DNA of 64,000 nt from Verrucomicrobiales bacterium (GTDB lineage: Bacteria; Verrucomicrobiota; Verrucomicrobiia; Limisphaerales; CANJXF01), in contig CANJXF010000010.1 in assembly GCA_947478865.1 (NCBI GenBank), positions 24,660-88,659 of the forward strand, given 5' to 3'. A program made the position numbers and the translations under genes. Positions 45,173 to 54,790 of this stretch are shown here, one piece after another. Within the stretch, counting starts at the first letter, position 1, and each line of letters starts with the position of its first letter. The notes under the pieces are model-generated. The model saw only the letters and a program-made list of their open reading frames with translations, was not told the origin of the DNA and made no database searches.

Positions 45173-46275
45173 GCCAGTGGTTTGAAGTCGTCAACGCAAA
45201 CGACATTGCCACGCCCGCATTGTTGCTCTACCCCGAACGCATTCGCGAAAACATCCGCCGGATGATTGGTATGGCGGGCGGCACGGCGCGACTCCGCCCG
45301 CACATCAAGACCCACAAACTCCCCGAACTCGTGCGAATGCAGATCGAGGAAGGCATCACGAAATTCAAATGCGCAACCATTGCCGAAGCGGAAATGGCAG
45401 CGGAAGCGGGCGCGATCGACGTGCTCATCGCCTATCCAATTGTCGGGCCCAACGCAACGCGTTTGCTTGAACTCACCCGCAAATTTCCGGCAACAAATTT
45501 TTCCTGCGTCGCGGACAACGCGGCCGCAATCCAATCTCTGTCGAAAGTTTTCTCCGGTTCGTCCAAGCCGCTTGAATTGTTGCTCGACATCGACTGCGGC
45601 CAGCATCGCACCGGCATCGAGCCAACCGAAAATGCGCTTGAATTATATCAGCTCATCGCTGCCTCCGCTGGATTGAAGCCAGGCGGGCTGCACGCTTATG
45701 ACGGGCATATCCACGAACCCGACATCGCAAAACGGACCGCGCTTTGTGACGCCGCGTTTGCGCCGGTAAAGTCATTCTGCACCGCGCTGCGCCAGGCAGG
45801 TTTGCCATTGCCCCGGGTGGTGGTAGGGGGAACGCCGACCTTTCCGATTCACGCGTTGAACGAGACGTTCGAGTGCAGTCCCGGCACGTGCGTGCTGTGG
45901 GACTTCGGTTACGCCGAAAAATTCGCCGACCTGGATTTCCTTATCGCTGCCCTCGTGTTGACGCGGGTCGTCAGTAAACCGGGATCAAATCGCCTGTGCC
46001 TCGACCTCGGCCACAAAGCCGTTGCCGCCGAAAATCCGCCACCGCGCGTGAAATTCCTCAACTTGCCAGACGCGGTGGCAATCTCGCACAGCGAAGAACA
46101 TCTCGTCGTTGAAACCGCGAGCGCAAGCAGCTTCGCCGTGGGTGATTGCCTTTATGGTGTGCCGCGCCATATCTGTCCGACCGTCGCGCTCTATTCCGAA
46201 ACGACTGTGATTCGAGGCGGTCATGCCTCCGAAAACTGGCGCGTCACGGCTCGCGAACGGCGGCTCACTATTTGA
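45169..46275 (+). CDS. fold-type III PLP enzyme (D-serine dehydratase / D-threonine aldolase family)
   Basis: A 368-aa alanine-racemase-fold enzyme acting on D-amino acids. The PLP lysine is Lys47 in RPHIKTHK; DIDCGQHRTGI and GGTPTFPIH bind the cofactor phosphate region; HIC near the C-terminus (His334, Cys336) matches the zinc-binding His-x-Cys of D-serine dehydratase/D-threonine aldolases. Coupling to RidA favours a dehydratase that releases 2-aminoacrylate or a related enamine, but an aldolase (D-threonine to glycine and acetaldehyde) cannot be excluded. Confidence 0.9.
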   Translation: MSQWFEVVNANDIATPALLLYPERIRENIRRMIGMAGGTARLRPHIKTHKLPELVRMQIEEGITKFKCATIAEAEMAAEAGAIDVLIAYPIVGPNATRLLELTRKFPATNFSCVADNAAAIQSLSKVFSGSSKPLELLLDIDCGQHRTGIEPTENALELYQLIAASAGLKPGGLHAYDGHIHEPDIAKRTALCDAAFAPVKSFCTALRQAGLPLPRVVVGGTPTFPIHALNETFECSPGTCVLWDFGYAEKFADLDFLIAALVLTRVVSKPGSNRLCLDLGHKAVAAENPPPRVKFLNLPDAVAISHSEEHLVVETASASSFAVGDCLYGVPRHICPTVALYSETTVIRGGHASENWRVTARERRLTI

Positions 46276-46291
46276 ACCACCAAATTAATCC

Positions 46292-47632
46292 ATGAGCGAA
46301 AATGCCAACCTGCTTTTGTTCGCCCTCATTGCGATCATTGCGCTGGTGGTGCTCATTGCAAAATTCAAGTTGCATCCGTTTCTGGGGCTAATGCTGGCCG
46401 CCATTGCCATCGGGTTTCATTCCAAGATGGAGTTGCCCGCGATCGCAAAAACGTTTCAGGAAGGCGTCGGCAACACCCTTGGTTTTCTTGGCGTGGTTGT
46501 CGGACTTGGAATCATGCTCGGCAAAATGCTCGCGGAATCCGGCGGCGCACACGTAGTCGCACAAACTTTTATCCGAATCCTGGGAGAACGGCGTCTGCCG
46601 TGGGCGATGTTGTTTGTGGCCCTCATCGTCGGCATCCCCGTTCTTTTCAGCGTGGGATTGGTTTTGCTCGTGCCTCTGGTTTACGCCCTGGCACGAGAAA
46701 CCAAGACGCCCTTGCTGATGCTCGCGATCCCGCTCGTCGCAGGTCTGTCCGTCTCGCAAGGGTTCCTTCCGCCACATCCCGGGCCAATGCTGGCCATCGA
46801 GCAGCTCGGTGCGGACGTCGGCAAGACTATCTTGTATGGCTTTCTGGTTGGCATCCCCACCGCGATTGTGGCGGGGCCGATGTTCGCGACAATTATTGCT
46901 CCACGAATGCAAGTTAACCTTGGCGATCTGGGCGAACGAAAAAGCTCGGACGTGCCGTCCCACCAGCCGCCCGGGTTTGGTTTAACCATGGTGACGATAC
47001 TTCTTCCGGTTCTACTCATGCTCATCGCGTCTCTCGCCGACCTGATGTTCGCCAAAGAAAACCGATGGCGACAATGGGCCGATTTTCTCGGCAGCCCCAT
47101 CATTGCGATGCTCCTGGCCGTTTTGCTTTCACTCTATTCATTCGGATACGCTCGAGGGTTCAGCGGTCGCCAAATTTTAAAGTTCATCGAGGAATGTGTT
47201 GGACCGGCCGCGAGCATTATGTTGATCGTCGGGGCCGGTGGTGGACTCAGCAAAATGCTGGAGCGGGGTGGCGCAGGTGCAGCCATTGCGGACATTGTGG
47301 AACATGCTCAAGTTTCACCTCTCATTCTCGGCTGGATTGTCGCGGCCTCCATCCGTGTCGCCGTAGGTTCGGCGACGGTTGCCATCGCCATGGCGTCGGC
47401 CATTCTCGCGCCGGTTGCAGCGCACACGCCAGGCATCAACCGTGAATTACTCGTGCTGGCGATGGGCGCGGGATCGCTCTTCTGTTCGCACGTCAACGAC
47501 GGCGGTTTCTGGTTCGTGAAAGAAAGTTTTAATCTTACCGTCCCGCAGACCCTGAAGACCTGGACTGTTTTGGAAACAAGCATCGGCCTCGTCGCTCTGG
47601 TGCTGGTGTTATTGCTCTCTCAATTTGTCTGA
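46292..47632 (+). CDS. GntP family gluconate/organic acid permease
   Basis: Inner-membrane proton symporter, 446 aa with about 12 helices. Family marks are LHPFLGLMLAAIAIGF, FQEGVGNTLGFLGVVVGLGIMLGKMLAESGGA (in parts), GFLPPHPGPMLAIEQLGAD and the C-terminal MGAGSLFCSHVNDGGFWFVKE. Members move gluconate, D-serine (DsdX), glycerate and related acids. Its place between a D-amino-acid enzyme and a dipeptidase makes a D-serine/DsdX-like substrate plausible; this is inference. Confidence 0.93.
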   Translation: MSENANLLLFALIAIIALVVLIAKFKLHPFLGLMLAAIAIGFHSKMELPAIAKTFQEGVGNTLGFLGVVVGLGIMLGKMLAESGGAHVVAQTFIRILGERRLPWAMLFVALIVGIPVLFSVGLVLLVPLVYALARETKTPLLMLAIPLVAGLSVSQGFLPPHPGPMLAIEQLGADVGKTILYGFLVGIPTAIVAGPMFATIIAPRMQVNLGDLGERKSSDVPSHQPPGFGLTMVTILLPVLLMLIASLADLMFAKENRWRQWADFLGSPIIAMLLAVLLSLYSFGYARGFSGRQILKFIEECVGPAASIMLIVGAGGGLSKMLERGGAGAAIADIVEHAQVSPLILGWIVAASIRVAVGSATVAIAMASAILAPVAAHTPGINRELLVLAMGAGSLFCSHVNDGGFWFVKESFNLTVPQTLKTWTVLETSIGLVALVLVLLLSQFV

Positions 47633-47633
47633 A

Positions 47634-48719
47634 ATGAAAATGCGCCCGCTCATCTTCGACGCCCACCTTGACCTCGCGATGAACGCGCTGGAGTGGAATC
47701 GCGATCTGACTAAACCCCTGGCGGAATTACGTGCGAGCGAGGCAGCCAAGACCGATAAGCCGGATCGCGGCCATGGCACCGTTTCGCTACCGGAAATGCG
47801 CCGCGGCGGCGTAGCACTTTGCGTCGCGACACTGATCGCGAGAATTGAACACAACTCTTACAGCCCCGTCTTCGGATGGCGTTCGCAAGCGCAAGCATGG
47901 GCGCAAACCCAAGGCCAACTTGCATGGTATCGCTCGATGGAAGAAGCGGGCGAAATGGTGCAAATCCGGGACGCGGCGGGATTGGAACGACATCTCGCCC
48001 TGTGGAATTCCACCGATGCGAAAGAAACCTTTCCTGTTGGTTTCATTCTCAGCCTCGAAGGTGCGGATTCCATTCTCTCGCTCGATCACCTGGCCCGCGC
48101 CCGAGAACAAGGTTTGCAAGCACTCGGCCCGGCGCACTACGGACCGGGAGTTTACGCCAACGGAACGGATGCGACCGGCGGTTTCAATGCGAAGGGCCGG
48201 GAGTTGCTCAAGGAGATGGATCGTCTTGGACTGATTCTCGATGTAACGCACTTGTGCGACGAGTGCTTTTGGGAAGCGCTGGATTTATTTCAAGGTCCAA
48301 TCTGGGCCAGTCACCAGAACTGCCGGGCGCTCGTCCCTCACATGCGGCAGTTCAGCGATGAACAAATCAAAGCGCTCGTCGCACGCGGCGCCGTCATTGG
48401 TGCGGCGCTCGATGCATGGATGCTTGCCCCCGGTTGGTTGCGCGGAAAAACCACTCCGCAATCCGCATGCCTCACGCTCGAACATTTCGTTAATCACATC
48501 GATCATGTCTGCCAGCTTGCAGGCAACGCGAACTACGCCGGCATTGGTTCCGACCTGGACGGCGCCTTCGGTTGCGAACAAACGCCGGCCGATCTGAATA
48601 ATATTTGCGACCTGTCCAAAATTCCGGGCATGCTCGCAGCCCGTGGTTACACGCCAGCGGATGTGGACTCCGTCACCCACGGCAACTTTATCAGTTTTTT
48701 AAAAAGGAAACTGAAATGA
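47634..48719 (+). CDS. membrane dipeptidase (peptidase family M19)
   Basis: Zinc dipeptidase of the renal dipeptidase family, which can hydrolyse dipeptides with a C-terminal D-residue. 361 aa from ATG 47634, one base after the GntP stop. Metal ligands are visible: FDAHLDL (His-x-Asp), LEGADSI, VTHLCDECF, WASHQNCRAL and GIGSDLDGAF. No signal peptide, so cytoplasmic. The stop overlaps the next start (ATGA). Confidence 0.92.
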   Translation: MKMRPLIFDAHLDLAMNALEWNRDLTKPLAELRASEAAKTDKPDRGHGTVSLPEMRRGGVALCVATLIARIEHNSYSPVFGWRSQAQAWAQTQGQLAWYRSMEEAGEMVQIRDAAGLERHLALWNSTDAKETFPVGFILSLEGADSILSLDHLARAREQGLQALGPAHYGPGVYANGTDATGGFNAKGRELLKEMDRLGLILDVTHLCDECFWEALDLFQGPIWASHQNCRALVPHMRQFSDEQIKALVARGAVIGAALDAWMLAPGWLRGKTTPQSACLTLEHFVNHIDHVCQLAGNANYAGIGSDLDGAFGCEQTPADLNNICDLSKIPGMLAARGYTPADVDSVTHGNFISFLKRKLK

Positions 48720-50476
48720 CGATTCCGCGAACTCTCTATAGCTTCTTTCATTTACGAAGCCGGTGTGGAACGAAATTACGCGCAGGCCTAATCCTTGCGT
48801 TGCTGCAAATTTTTAAAGTTACCGTTTTTGCGGCAGAGCCGAAGAGCGCATCCTTTGCCACACCACCTCCAGCGGTGCTGGCGCAGCCCATCACGGCCGC
48901 TGAACTGCAGCCTAGGCTCCGAAATGGAAGAGATGTATTCGTCCGCAACTGCTTCGTTTGCCACCAGTTCGACGGAAAAGGAATTCCCGGAGTGTTCCCT
49001 CCCCTCGCCCAATCGGATTTCCTCACTGGAAACCTCGAGCGCGCTATCAAGGCGGTAGTCCAAGGTCTCTCGGGCGATATCGTTGTGCTGCAAAAGAAAT
49101 ACAATGGTTCCATGCCAGCAGTCGCCATCAACGACGAGGAGGTCTCAGACGTTTTCACTTACGTGCTGAACAGTTGGGGCAATAACGGAGGCGCGGTTTC
49201 CGCCGCCCAAGTCAAAGACGTCCGTTCGCGCAGCGCATTTCGCACGCTTGAAAAACTGCAACAGGCCAGCACCTATGCACCGCTGCCGACTCCGCCAAAA
49301 GGATTCGCGCTGAGGGAAGTAACGCGCCTTCCGCAACGCGGCGTTCGCTTGACCAGCGACGGACAGGGCCTCGTCCTGTACGTTTTGACCGCTGACGGTG
49401 ACGTCTTTCGCGTTGAAACTGCCACAGGCCAAACCCGGCAAGTGCTTTGGGCTAAATCATATCTGGTCACGCGAGGCAAAGATGTGGGAGGGCTGACGTT
49501 CACCACGGTAGGAATGACGATGGACAAACAGAAGCGCCTCTACATCGTCGGCAACCAGCAGGATAGCTCCACGCCTCCCGTTCAGAATCACGTGACGATT
49601 TATCGCACGACTACTTTTGCCAATGGTGATCCGGCAGATCCAAAGCCGTGGTTTTGGACCAATTATCCTGGCAGCCCGGCCTATATTCATGCGGCCGAGA
49701 ATATCGCCTTTGGACCAGACGGATTCCTCTATGTCGGCAACGGTGCTCGCACCGACGCCGGGCAGACCGGGACAGATGGGACTTGGTATGGTGGTGGCGA
49801 AACTCCTATCACCGCCTGCATCTGGCGCCTCGATCCCAGTTTGGAGAATCCGCCTATAGATGTCTTCGCGCGCGGCATTCGCAACGCCTACGGCTTCTGC
49901 TGGAATGAGAAAGGGGAAATGATTGCGACCGAAAATGGACCTGATGCCGATCCCGAAGAGGAACTCAATCTGATCGAACGCGGCAAGCATTACGGATTCC
50001 CCTACACTTTCGCTGACTGGAAAAAGAAACCCTATTCCAAAACTCCCGAACCTCCAGCTGGGCTGGAATTCACCTTACCGATTCCCAATATCGGTCCCGA
50101 TGGTGGTTTTGAGGGCAAACCGATCTGCTCCTTCGATCCACACTCTTGCCCAGAAGGCATTGCGTATCTTGGGGCTGATTTTCCGGAGGATTACCGTGGC
50201 ACGTTCCTGCTGGCGCGATTCGGAAATTTTATCAGCACCCAGAAAGGCGATGTTGGTTTCGACATTCTCCAGGCAAAGCTTCGCCGAAATGCCGATGGAA
50301 AATATGAAGCGAAAGTTCACAAATTTCTCGCACCACTCGGAAGACCGCTCGACCTCCATGTGAGCGGCAAAGGCAAAGTTTACATCTGCGAATATTCACG
50401 CGGAACGAACCGCATGACACCATATTCATTTGCGGGCCGGATCCTTGAGCTATCCGTCAAACCAGTCGATCCTTAA
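48716..50476 (+). CDS. cytochrome c / quinoprotein sugar dehydrogenase fusion
   Basis: A 586-aa exported protein starting at 48716 (overlapping the dipeptidase stop). A signal peptide ends near TVFAAEP; a cytochrome c domain follows with the haem motif CFVCHQFDG (Cys79, Cys82, His83) and a candidate axial Met in NGSMPAV. The C-terminal two thirds is a beta-propeller of the glucose/sorbosone dehydrogenase type (NIAFGPDGFLYVGNGARTD, NAYGFCWNEKGEMIATENGPD). It probably oxidises an alcohol or sugar in the periplasm and passes electrons via its own haem. The substrate is unknown. Confidence 0.88.
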   Translation: MTIPRTLYSFFHLRSRCGTKLRAGLILALLQIFKVTVFAAEPKSASFATPPPAVLAQPITAAELQPRLRNGRDVFVRNCFVCHQFDGKGIPGVFPPLAQSDFLTGNLERAIKAVVQGLSGDIVVLQKKYNGSMPAVAINDEEVSDVFTYVLNSWGNNGGAVSAAQVKDVRSRSAFRTLEKLQQASTYAPLPTPPKGFALREVTRLPQRGVRLTSDGQGLVLYVLTADGDVFRVETATGQTRQVLWAKSYLVTRGKDVGGLTFTTVGMTMDKQKRLYIVGNQQDSSTPPVQNHVTIYRTTTFANGDPADPKPWFWTNYPGSPAYIHAAENIAFGPDGFLYVGNGARTDAGQTGTDGTWYGGGETPITACIWRLDPSLENPPIDVFARGIRNAYGFCWNEKGEMIATENGPDADPEEELNLIERGKHYGFPYTFADWKKKPYSKTPEPPAGLEFTLPIPNIGPDGGFEGKPICSFDPHSCPEGIAYLGADFPEDYRGTFLLARFGNFISTQKGDVGFDILQAKLRRNADGKYEAKVHKFLAPLGRPLDLHVSGKGKVYICEYSRGTNRMTPYSFAGRILELSVKPVDP

Positions 50477-50487
50477 ACCACCTACCT

Positions 50488-51466
50488 ATGAAGCGCCGGG
50501 AATTTCTTAAAAAATCATTAATCGCGTCAAGTTTCGCTGGATTGGCGTCGCGCGCGCGCCAACGAAACCCCTGCAACTTCCCTAAAACACGGTGAAAAAC
50601 CATTAATCGTTTCCACCTGGGGCTTCGGCAGGCCGGCCAACGACGCGGCGCTCAAAGTTTTGCTGGCGGGCGGAACGATTCTCGACGCGGTTGAACAAGG
50701 CATCTGGGTTCCTGAATCTGATGCCCACAATTCCTCGGTGGGCCTTGGCGGTATTCCCAACGCTGCAGGCGTGGTCCAACTAGATGCCTGCATTATGTCC
50801 GGCCCGGATCACCGCGCCGGTAGCGTGGCAGCATTGGAGGGAATTCGTCATCCGATTTCCGTGGCACGGCGGGTTATGGAAAAAACGTCGCACGTCATGC
50901 TCGTTGGAGAAGGAGCGCGCCAATTCGCCATCGCCCAGCAGTTAGAAACGGTTGAAACGATAGCTGCTCATCCCCACCAGTCGGCCCGCGGCAAACGTCG
51001 ACTGGCATCACCGCGTGATCCCGCCGGCAATCATGATACGATTGCGCTCCTGGTTCTCCACGCCAATGGTGATATCGCCGGCGGTTGCTCGACTAGCGGA
51101 CTAGGCAAGAAGTTGCCCGGCCGCGTGGGCGATTCTCCCATCATAGGGGGCGGACTTTATGTAGATAACGAGGTGGGCGCTGCAGGTGCAACGGGACTAG
51201 GCGAGAACATCATGCGTTACTGCGGCTCATTCATGGTGGTGGAATACATGCGCCAAGGAATGTCGCCCGAGGAGGCGTGCAGAGAAACAGTCCGCCGCAT
51301 CACCCGAGGCGAACGATCTGGAACCGCACTAAACATCAACTTTGTGGCGTTGGACAAATATGGACGTTACGGAGCAGCCGGGTCGGGAAAAGAATTCCCC
51401 TTTTCCGTGACCACCCAGACGAGCAGTCGTGTTATCAGAGCCACAGCTTCGGAAAAACGGGGCTAA
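50488..51466 (+). pseudogene. glycosylasparaginase, frameshifted in a CG repeat
   Basis: N4-(beta-N-acetylglucosaminyl)-L-asparaginase-like Ntn hydrolase. The ATG at 50488 encodes a Tat-like start (MKRREFLKKSLIASSFAGLA) but stops at TGA after 35 codons. The rest continues in the +1 frame (ANETPATSLKHGEKPLIVSTWGFGRPANDAAL) to 51466, with the nucleophile region GNHDTIALL, GGCSTSGLGKKLPGRVGDSPIIGGG (in parts) and GAAGATGLGEN. The frames join at a (CG)5 run, 50549-50558; one more CG unit would restore a single gene. No alternative full-length start exists. It could be a true pseudogene, a slippage-switched gene, or a sequencing error. Confidence 0.78.
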
Positions 51467-51571
51467 CCGTGCAACCACAACCGCCATTGGAAATTTCATT
51501 GAAGTCAAACAGCCCACCGAAACCCAGTTCTTACCACAAGGCTCTATGGGTAGAAACCGGTAGAGCCTACA

Positions 51572-53035
51572 CTATTCCTGAGCGTTAGGGATCTTTGACG
51601 GTTCACGTTTTACTGCCTTCTCCATAAAGTTCGGATCTGGCATTGGCATCAGGGCTTTCGTTTCACTTCGCCACGCAGCGAGCTCTTGTTGGAGCCTTTT
51701 CACTGTGCCAGGCTGGGCTTCAGCGAGATTCTTACGTTCAGCCGGATCATCGTTTATATTGTAGAGTTCAAGGCGGTCCCCTTCATACCACTCAATCAAT
51801 TTCCAGTCGCCATCTCGAACCGCTCCTGCTGGCGGACCTCCCTGATTGCTGTAATGCGGATAGTGCCAGAAGAGGGGCGCCCGCTTCATTTTTCGCCCTG
51901 CCAGCAGAGGCGCGAGGTTAACTCCGTCCCGATGTTGTTGAGTTTTTTGCGGCAAGCCGGCCAAGGCGAGCAGCGTCGGATAAAAGTCATTACTAATTAC
52001 AGGGGTATTGCAAACACTGCCGTGCCTGGTCACACCCGGAGCGCGAATAATCCACGGCACGCGCACGCCACCTTCATAAAGCCAGCCCTTGCCGCCTCGA
52101 AAGGGAAGATTGGATGTGGGGTGCCCTTCAGCGGTGGACAAACCGCCGTTGTCTGAGGTGAATACCACGATGGTGCGGTCCGCAACCCCGCAACGATCGA
52201 GAGCCGCGATGACTCGGCCGACAGCATTGTCGAGTTGTTCGAGCATTGCAGCATATCCGGCATGGCTCTGAACCAATCGCACCCTGTTCTCCCGTTCGGT
52301 TCCCCATGCCTCGGGCGGAACGGGTTTTGCCTTATATTTGGCGATCAGGGCCGGGGGAGCTTTAACTGGAATATGTACCGCCAGAAAAGGCAGATAAGCG
52401 AAGAACGGTCGTTCTTGATTGGCTACAATAAACGCCACCGCTTCATCCGCAATCTGTTCAGTGGTTTTCGGATCATCTTTTGAATCTGGAATTCCCGAGC
52501 CTAGCGGATAGAAAAATTGCGATTCGCCGCGTAGTTCCGCGCTAAACCCTTGTGCCCTTGGCGAGTAGTCACCCGTGCCAAGATGCCATTTACCCGCGAA
52601 AAAATTTGTATAACCGGCATCGCGCAAAGTCTCCGCAATGGTCACCTCTTCCAATGCCAGATGATCCTGGTTGGGCGCCGGGAAAAATCTACCCCTGCGT
52701 TTGCCGCCAATAAAGTCCGTGACGCCAGTGCGAACCGGAAATTTACCTGTCATGATGCTGGCGCGGGTCGGTGAACAGACCGGGCATGCCGCGTAACCCT
52801 GGGTAAATCTCATGCCGCGGCGGGCAAGCGCATCAATGTTCGGCGTCTCATAGAACGTTCCGGGGTTATTCGCCCCGATATCTTGATAACCCAAATCATC
52901 GGCGAGTATGAATACGATATTCGTTCGAACTATTGCAGCCGAAGCATCGACTGGAAAACAAAGCAAGCACGCGATCGGAATTCCAATCGCGCAAACCCAA
53001 TCGCGTTTTTTCCAGATAAGAAACAGACTTTGCAT
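51572..53035 (-). CDS. exported sulfatase 1
   Basis: Type I sulfatase hydrolysing a sulfate ester, probably in the periplasm. 487 aa from ATG 53035 with a signal peptide (IPIACLLCFPVDASAA). Metal-binding ADDLGYQDIG is followed by the formylglycine motif CSPTRASIMTGKFP with Cys87, GKWHLG, FTSDNGG and a C-terminal subdomain (WKLIEWYEGDRLELYNINDDP in parts). It needs a formylglycine-generating enzyme or anSME, neither in the window. Sequence style resembles arylsulfatase A/GALNS-like sulfatases. Convergent with the asparaginase. Confidence 0.93.
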   Translation of the reverse strand: MQSLFLIWKKRDWVCAIGIPIACLLCFPVDASAAIVRTNIVFILADDLGYQDIGANNPGTFYETPNIDALARRGMRFTQGYAACPVCSPTRASIMTGKFPVRTGVTDFIGGKRRGRFFPAPNQDHLALEEVTIAETLRDAGYTNFFAGKWHLGTGDYSPRAQGFSAELRGESQFFYPLGSGIPDSKDDPKTTEQIADEAVAFIVANQERPFFAYLPFLAVHIPVKAPPALIAKYKAKPVPPEAWGTERENRVRLVQSHAGYAAMLEQLDNAVGRVIAALDRCGVADRTIVVFTSDNGGLSTAEGHPTSNLPFRGGKGWLYEGGVRVPWIIRAPGVTRHGSVCNTPVISNDFYPTLLALAGLPQKTQQHRDGVNLAPLLAGRKMKRAPLFWHYPHYSNQGGPPAGAVRDGDWKLIEWYEGDRLELYNINDDPAERKNLAEAQPGTVKRLQQELAAWRSETKALMPMPDPNFMEKAVKREPSKIPNAQE

Positions 53036-53194
53036 AAGAGAGAAAGTGCTCACGCGACCAGCCGAAGACAAGTCTTTGAACGGGAAGGTCACGACTCTCC
53101 CTACCAACAAAATGCGGTTGGGGGTCCGACACCCATTCGAAGTGTCACGGCCAAATTGCAGGGAATAAGCGTCGATTGATGAACAACTGTCACC

Positions 53195-54523
53195 TCACTC
53201 GTCCGATCCCTTTTTCCCCTTCGTCCGGGTCAATGCCTTGAGCGCAGCGGGGCGGGCGTCGCGATATCGTTCCATGGCAGCTTGGAATTGTTTGGAGGCT
53301 GAAAGCGCGGCGCCTGTGAGGGAGTCGACCGATAGCGGTTGCTTCTCATCAATGTCTTTCGAGAGATCAAAGAACTCGCCCGAGCGATAGAGCTTAAATC
53401 GTTGGTCAAACGCACACTCCCGCACTTCGGCAAGTATGCCCTCGCTGGAATACCAGCAGTAAATCCACTCCCGCAGCTGGCTCTTCTGGCCGCAAATTTG
53501 CGGAAGAAAACTCCGCCCATCAATCTTGAGTTTCGCCGGCACCGGAATTCCAGCCGCAGCGCAAATCGTCGGAAGAAAATCCGTGCTATCCACGAGATCG
53601 CCGCAAATCCTTTCGCCGCGCATTTTAGCGGGCCAACTTGCAATCAGCGGCACGCGCATGCCGGTTTCTTTCGTTTGTCCCTTCCCCCCAATGACTGCTC
53701 GATCGCCCATCCGCGAGAGCGTCCCGCGCCCCGTGCCGTTGTCACCAAGAAAGAGGACAAGCGTATTCTCGCGAAGTCCGAGCTCATCAAGGCGCCCAAG
53801 GATCTTGCCGACAAGTTTATCCGTATAAGCCACCATGTCGGCGAAGTGCGGATTGATCCCATCCGTCCCTTCTGCCCCTCGCTTCGTGCCGCTGTTGTAA
53901 TCCGGACTATCGGGTGTAGGCACATAAGGCGAATGGGTCAGCATCATTGGGTAATAGAGGAAGAACGGCTTATCCCGTTTGCGCTTCAGAAAATCCAAGG
54001 CGTAATCGTTGACGATATCCGGTCCGTATTCGCCATGGGAATAATTCGTAGCAACGCCGTTGATCTCAAGACCCGGATTTCTGTAACGCTCGGGACGGCG
54101 GGTATGCTGCCAGAGACAATATTCATCAAAACCAAATTTCTGTGGCAAGGCAAGATCGGCTCCCAACTGCCATTTTCCCGCAATGCAAGTGGCATAACCC
54201 GCCTTTTGAAACAGATTACCAAATGTCGTGGCCGTCGGATCCATGTGTCCGAAATTGATGTAATTTCTGACGTTGTATATTCCGGTCATCAACTGGACCC
54301 GCGTGGGAGTGCAAAGCGGCTGCACGTAACAGCGCTCAAACCGCACGCCTTGAGCTGCGAGTTTATCCAACGAAGGAGTCCGATAAGAGGTCCCGTCATT
54401 CGCGCCAAGCGTTTCATAGCCCAGATCGTCAGCCATGATCAGCACGACATTAGGCGGGGCACCCGCATGCAATCGACCCACCGCGCCAAGCAACACGGCT
54501 GCGAGTAGCGACGCTACTTTCAT
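53195..54523 (-). CDS. exported sulfatase 2
   Basis: A 442-aa type I sulfatase from ATG 54523 with a signal peptide ([21 protein letters not shown]). [11 protein letters not shown] gives the metal site, Cys71 in [11 protein letters not shown] is the residue to be converted to formylglycine, followed by [17 protein letters not shown] and a compact C-terminus ([14 protein letters not shown]). It differs clearly from sulfatase 1 in sequence, so it probably acts on another linkage. Both sulfatases 1 and 2 are on the minus strand, 159 bases apart; sulfatases 3 and 4 are divergent. Confidence 0.93.
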   Translation of the reverse strand: MKVASLLAAVLLGAVGRLHAGAPPNVVLIMADDLGYETLGANDGTSYRTPSLDKLAAQGVRFERCYVQPLCTPTRVQLMTGIYNVRNYINFGHMDPTATTFGNLFQKAGYATCIAGKWQLGADLALPQKFGFDEYCLWQHTRRPERYRNPGLEINGVATNYSHGEYGPDIVNDYALDFLKRKRDKPFFLYYPMMLTHSPYVPTPDSPDYNSGTKRGAEGTDGINPHFADMVAYTDKLVGKILGRLDELGLRENTLVLFLGDNGTGRGTLSRMGDRAVIGGKGQTKETGMRVPLIASWPAKMRGERICGDLVDSTDFLPTICAAAGIPVPAKLKIDGRSFLPQICGQKSQLREWIYCWYSSEGILAEVRECAFDQRFKLYRSGEFFDLSKDIDEKQPLSVDSLTGAALSASKQFQAAMERYRDARPAALKALTRTKGKKGSDE

Positions 54524-54790
54524 AATTCCCCTAAATGAATAATTCGAGCTCATGGACGAATATTAATTACACGGCGCTCATTTTTTCCAGCTTTAAGCTC
54601 TCAGCAATGGGCCAACAGAGAGTTTTGTCTCATGACAGGTTGACTTGTCCGCTGGAAGCCGTTTGCATTAGACAAATGCTATTCGTAATGAATGTCGCTA
54701 GGACGTCTGACGTGCCAACTGAAAAAGATTTCCGCACGAGATCGAACGGTTGAGATTCCTAAAGAAAATAGAGGTCCCGAAAATAGACCA

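Noticed and set aside
54620..54700. TTGACT at about 54640 as a -35 box for sulfatase 3
   Set aside because: No -10 element at 16-18 bases; chance match.
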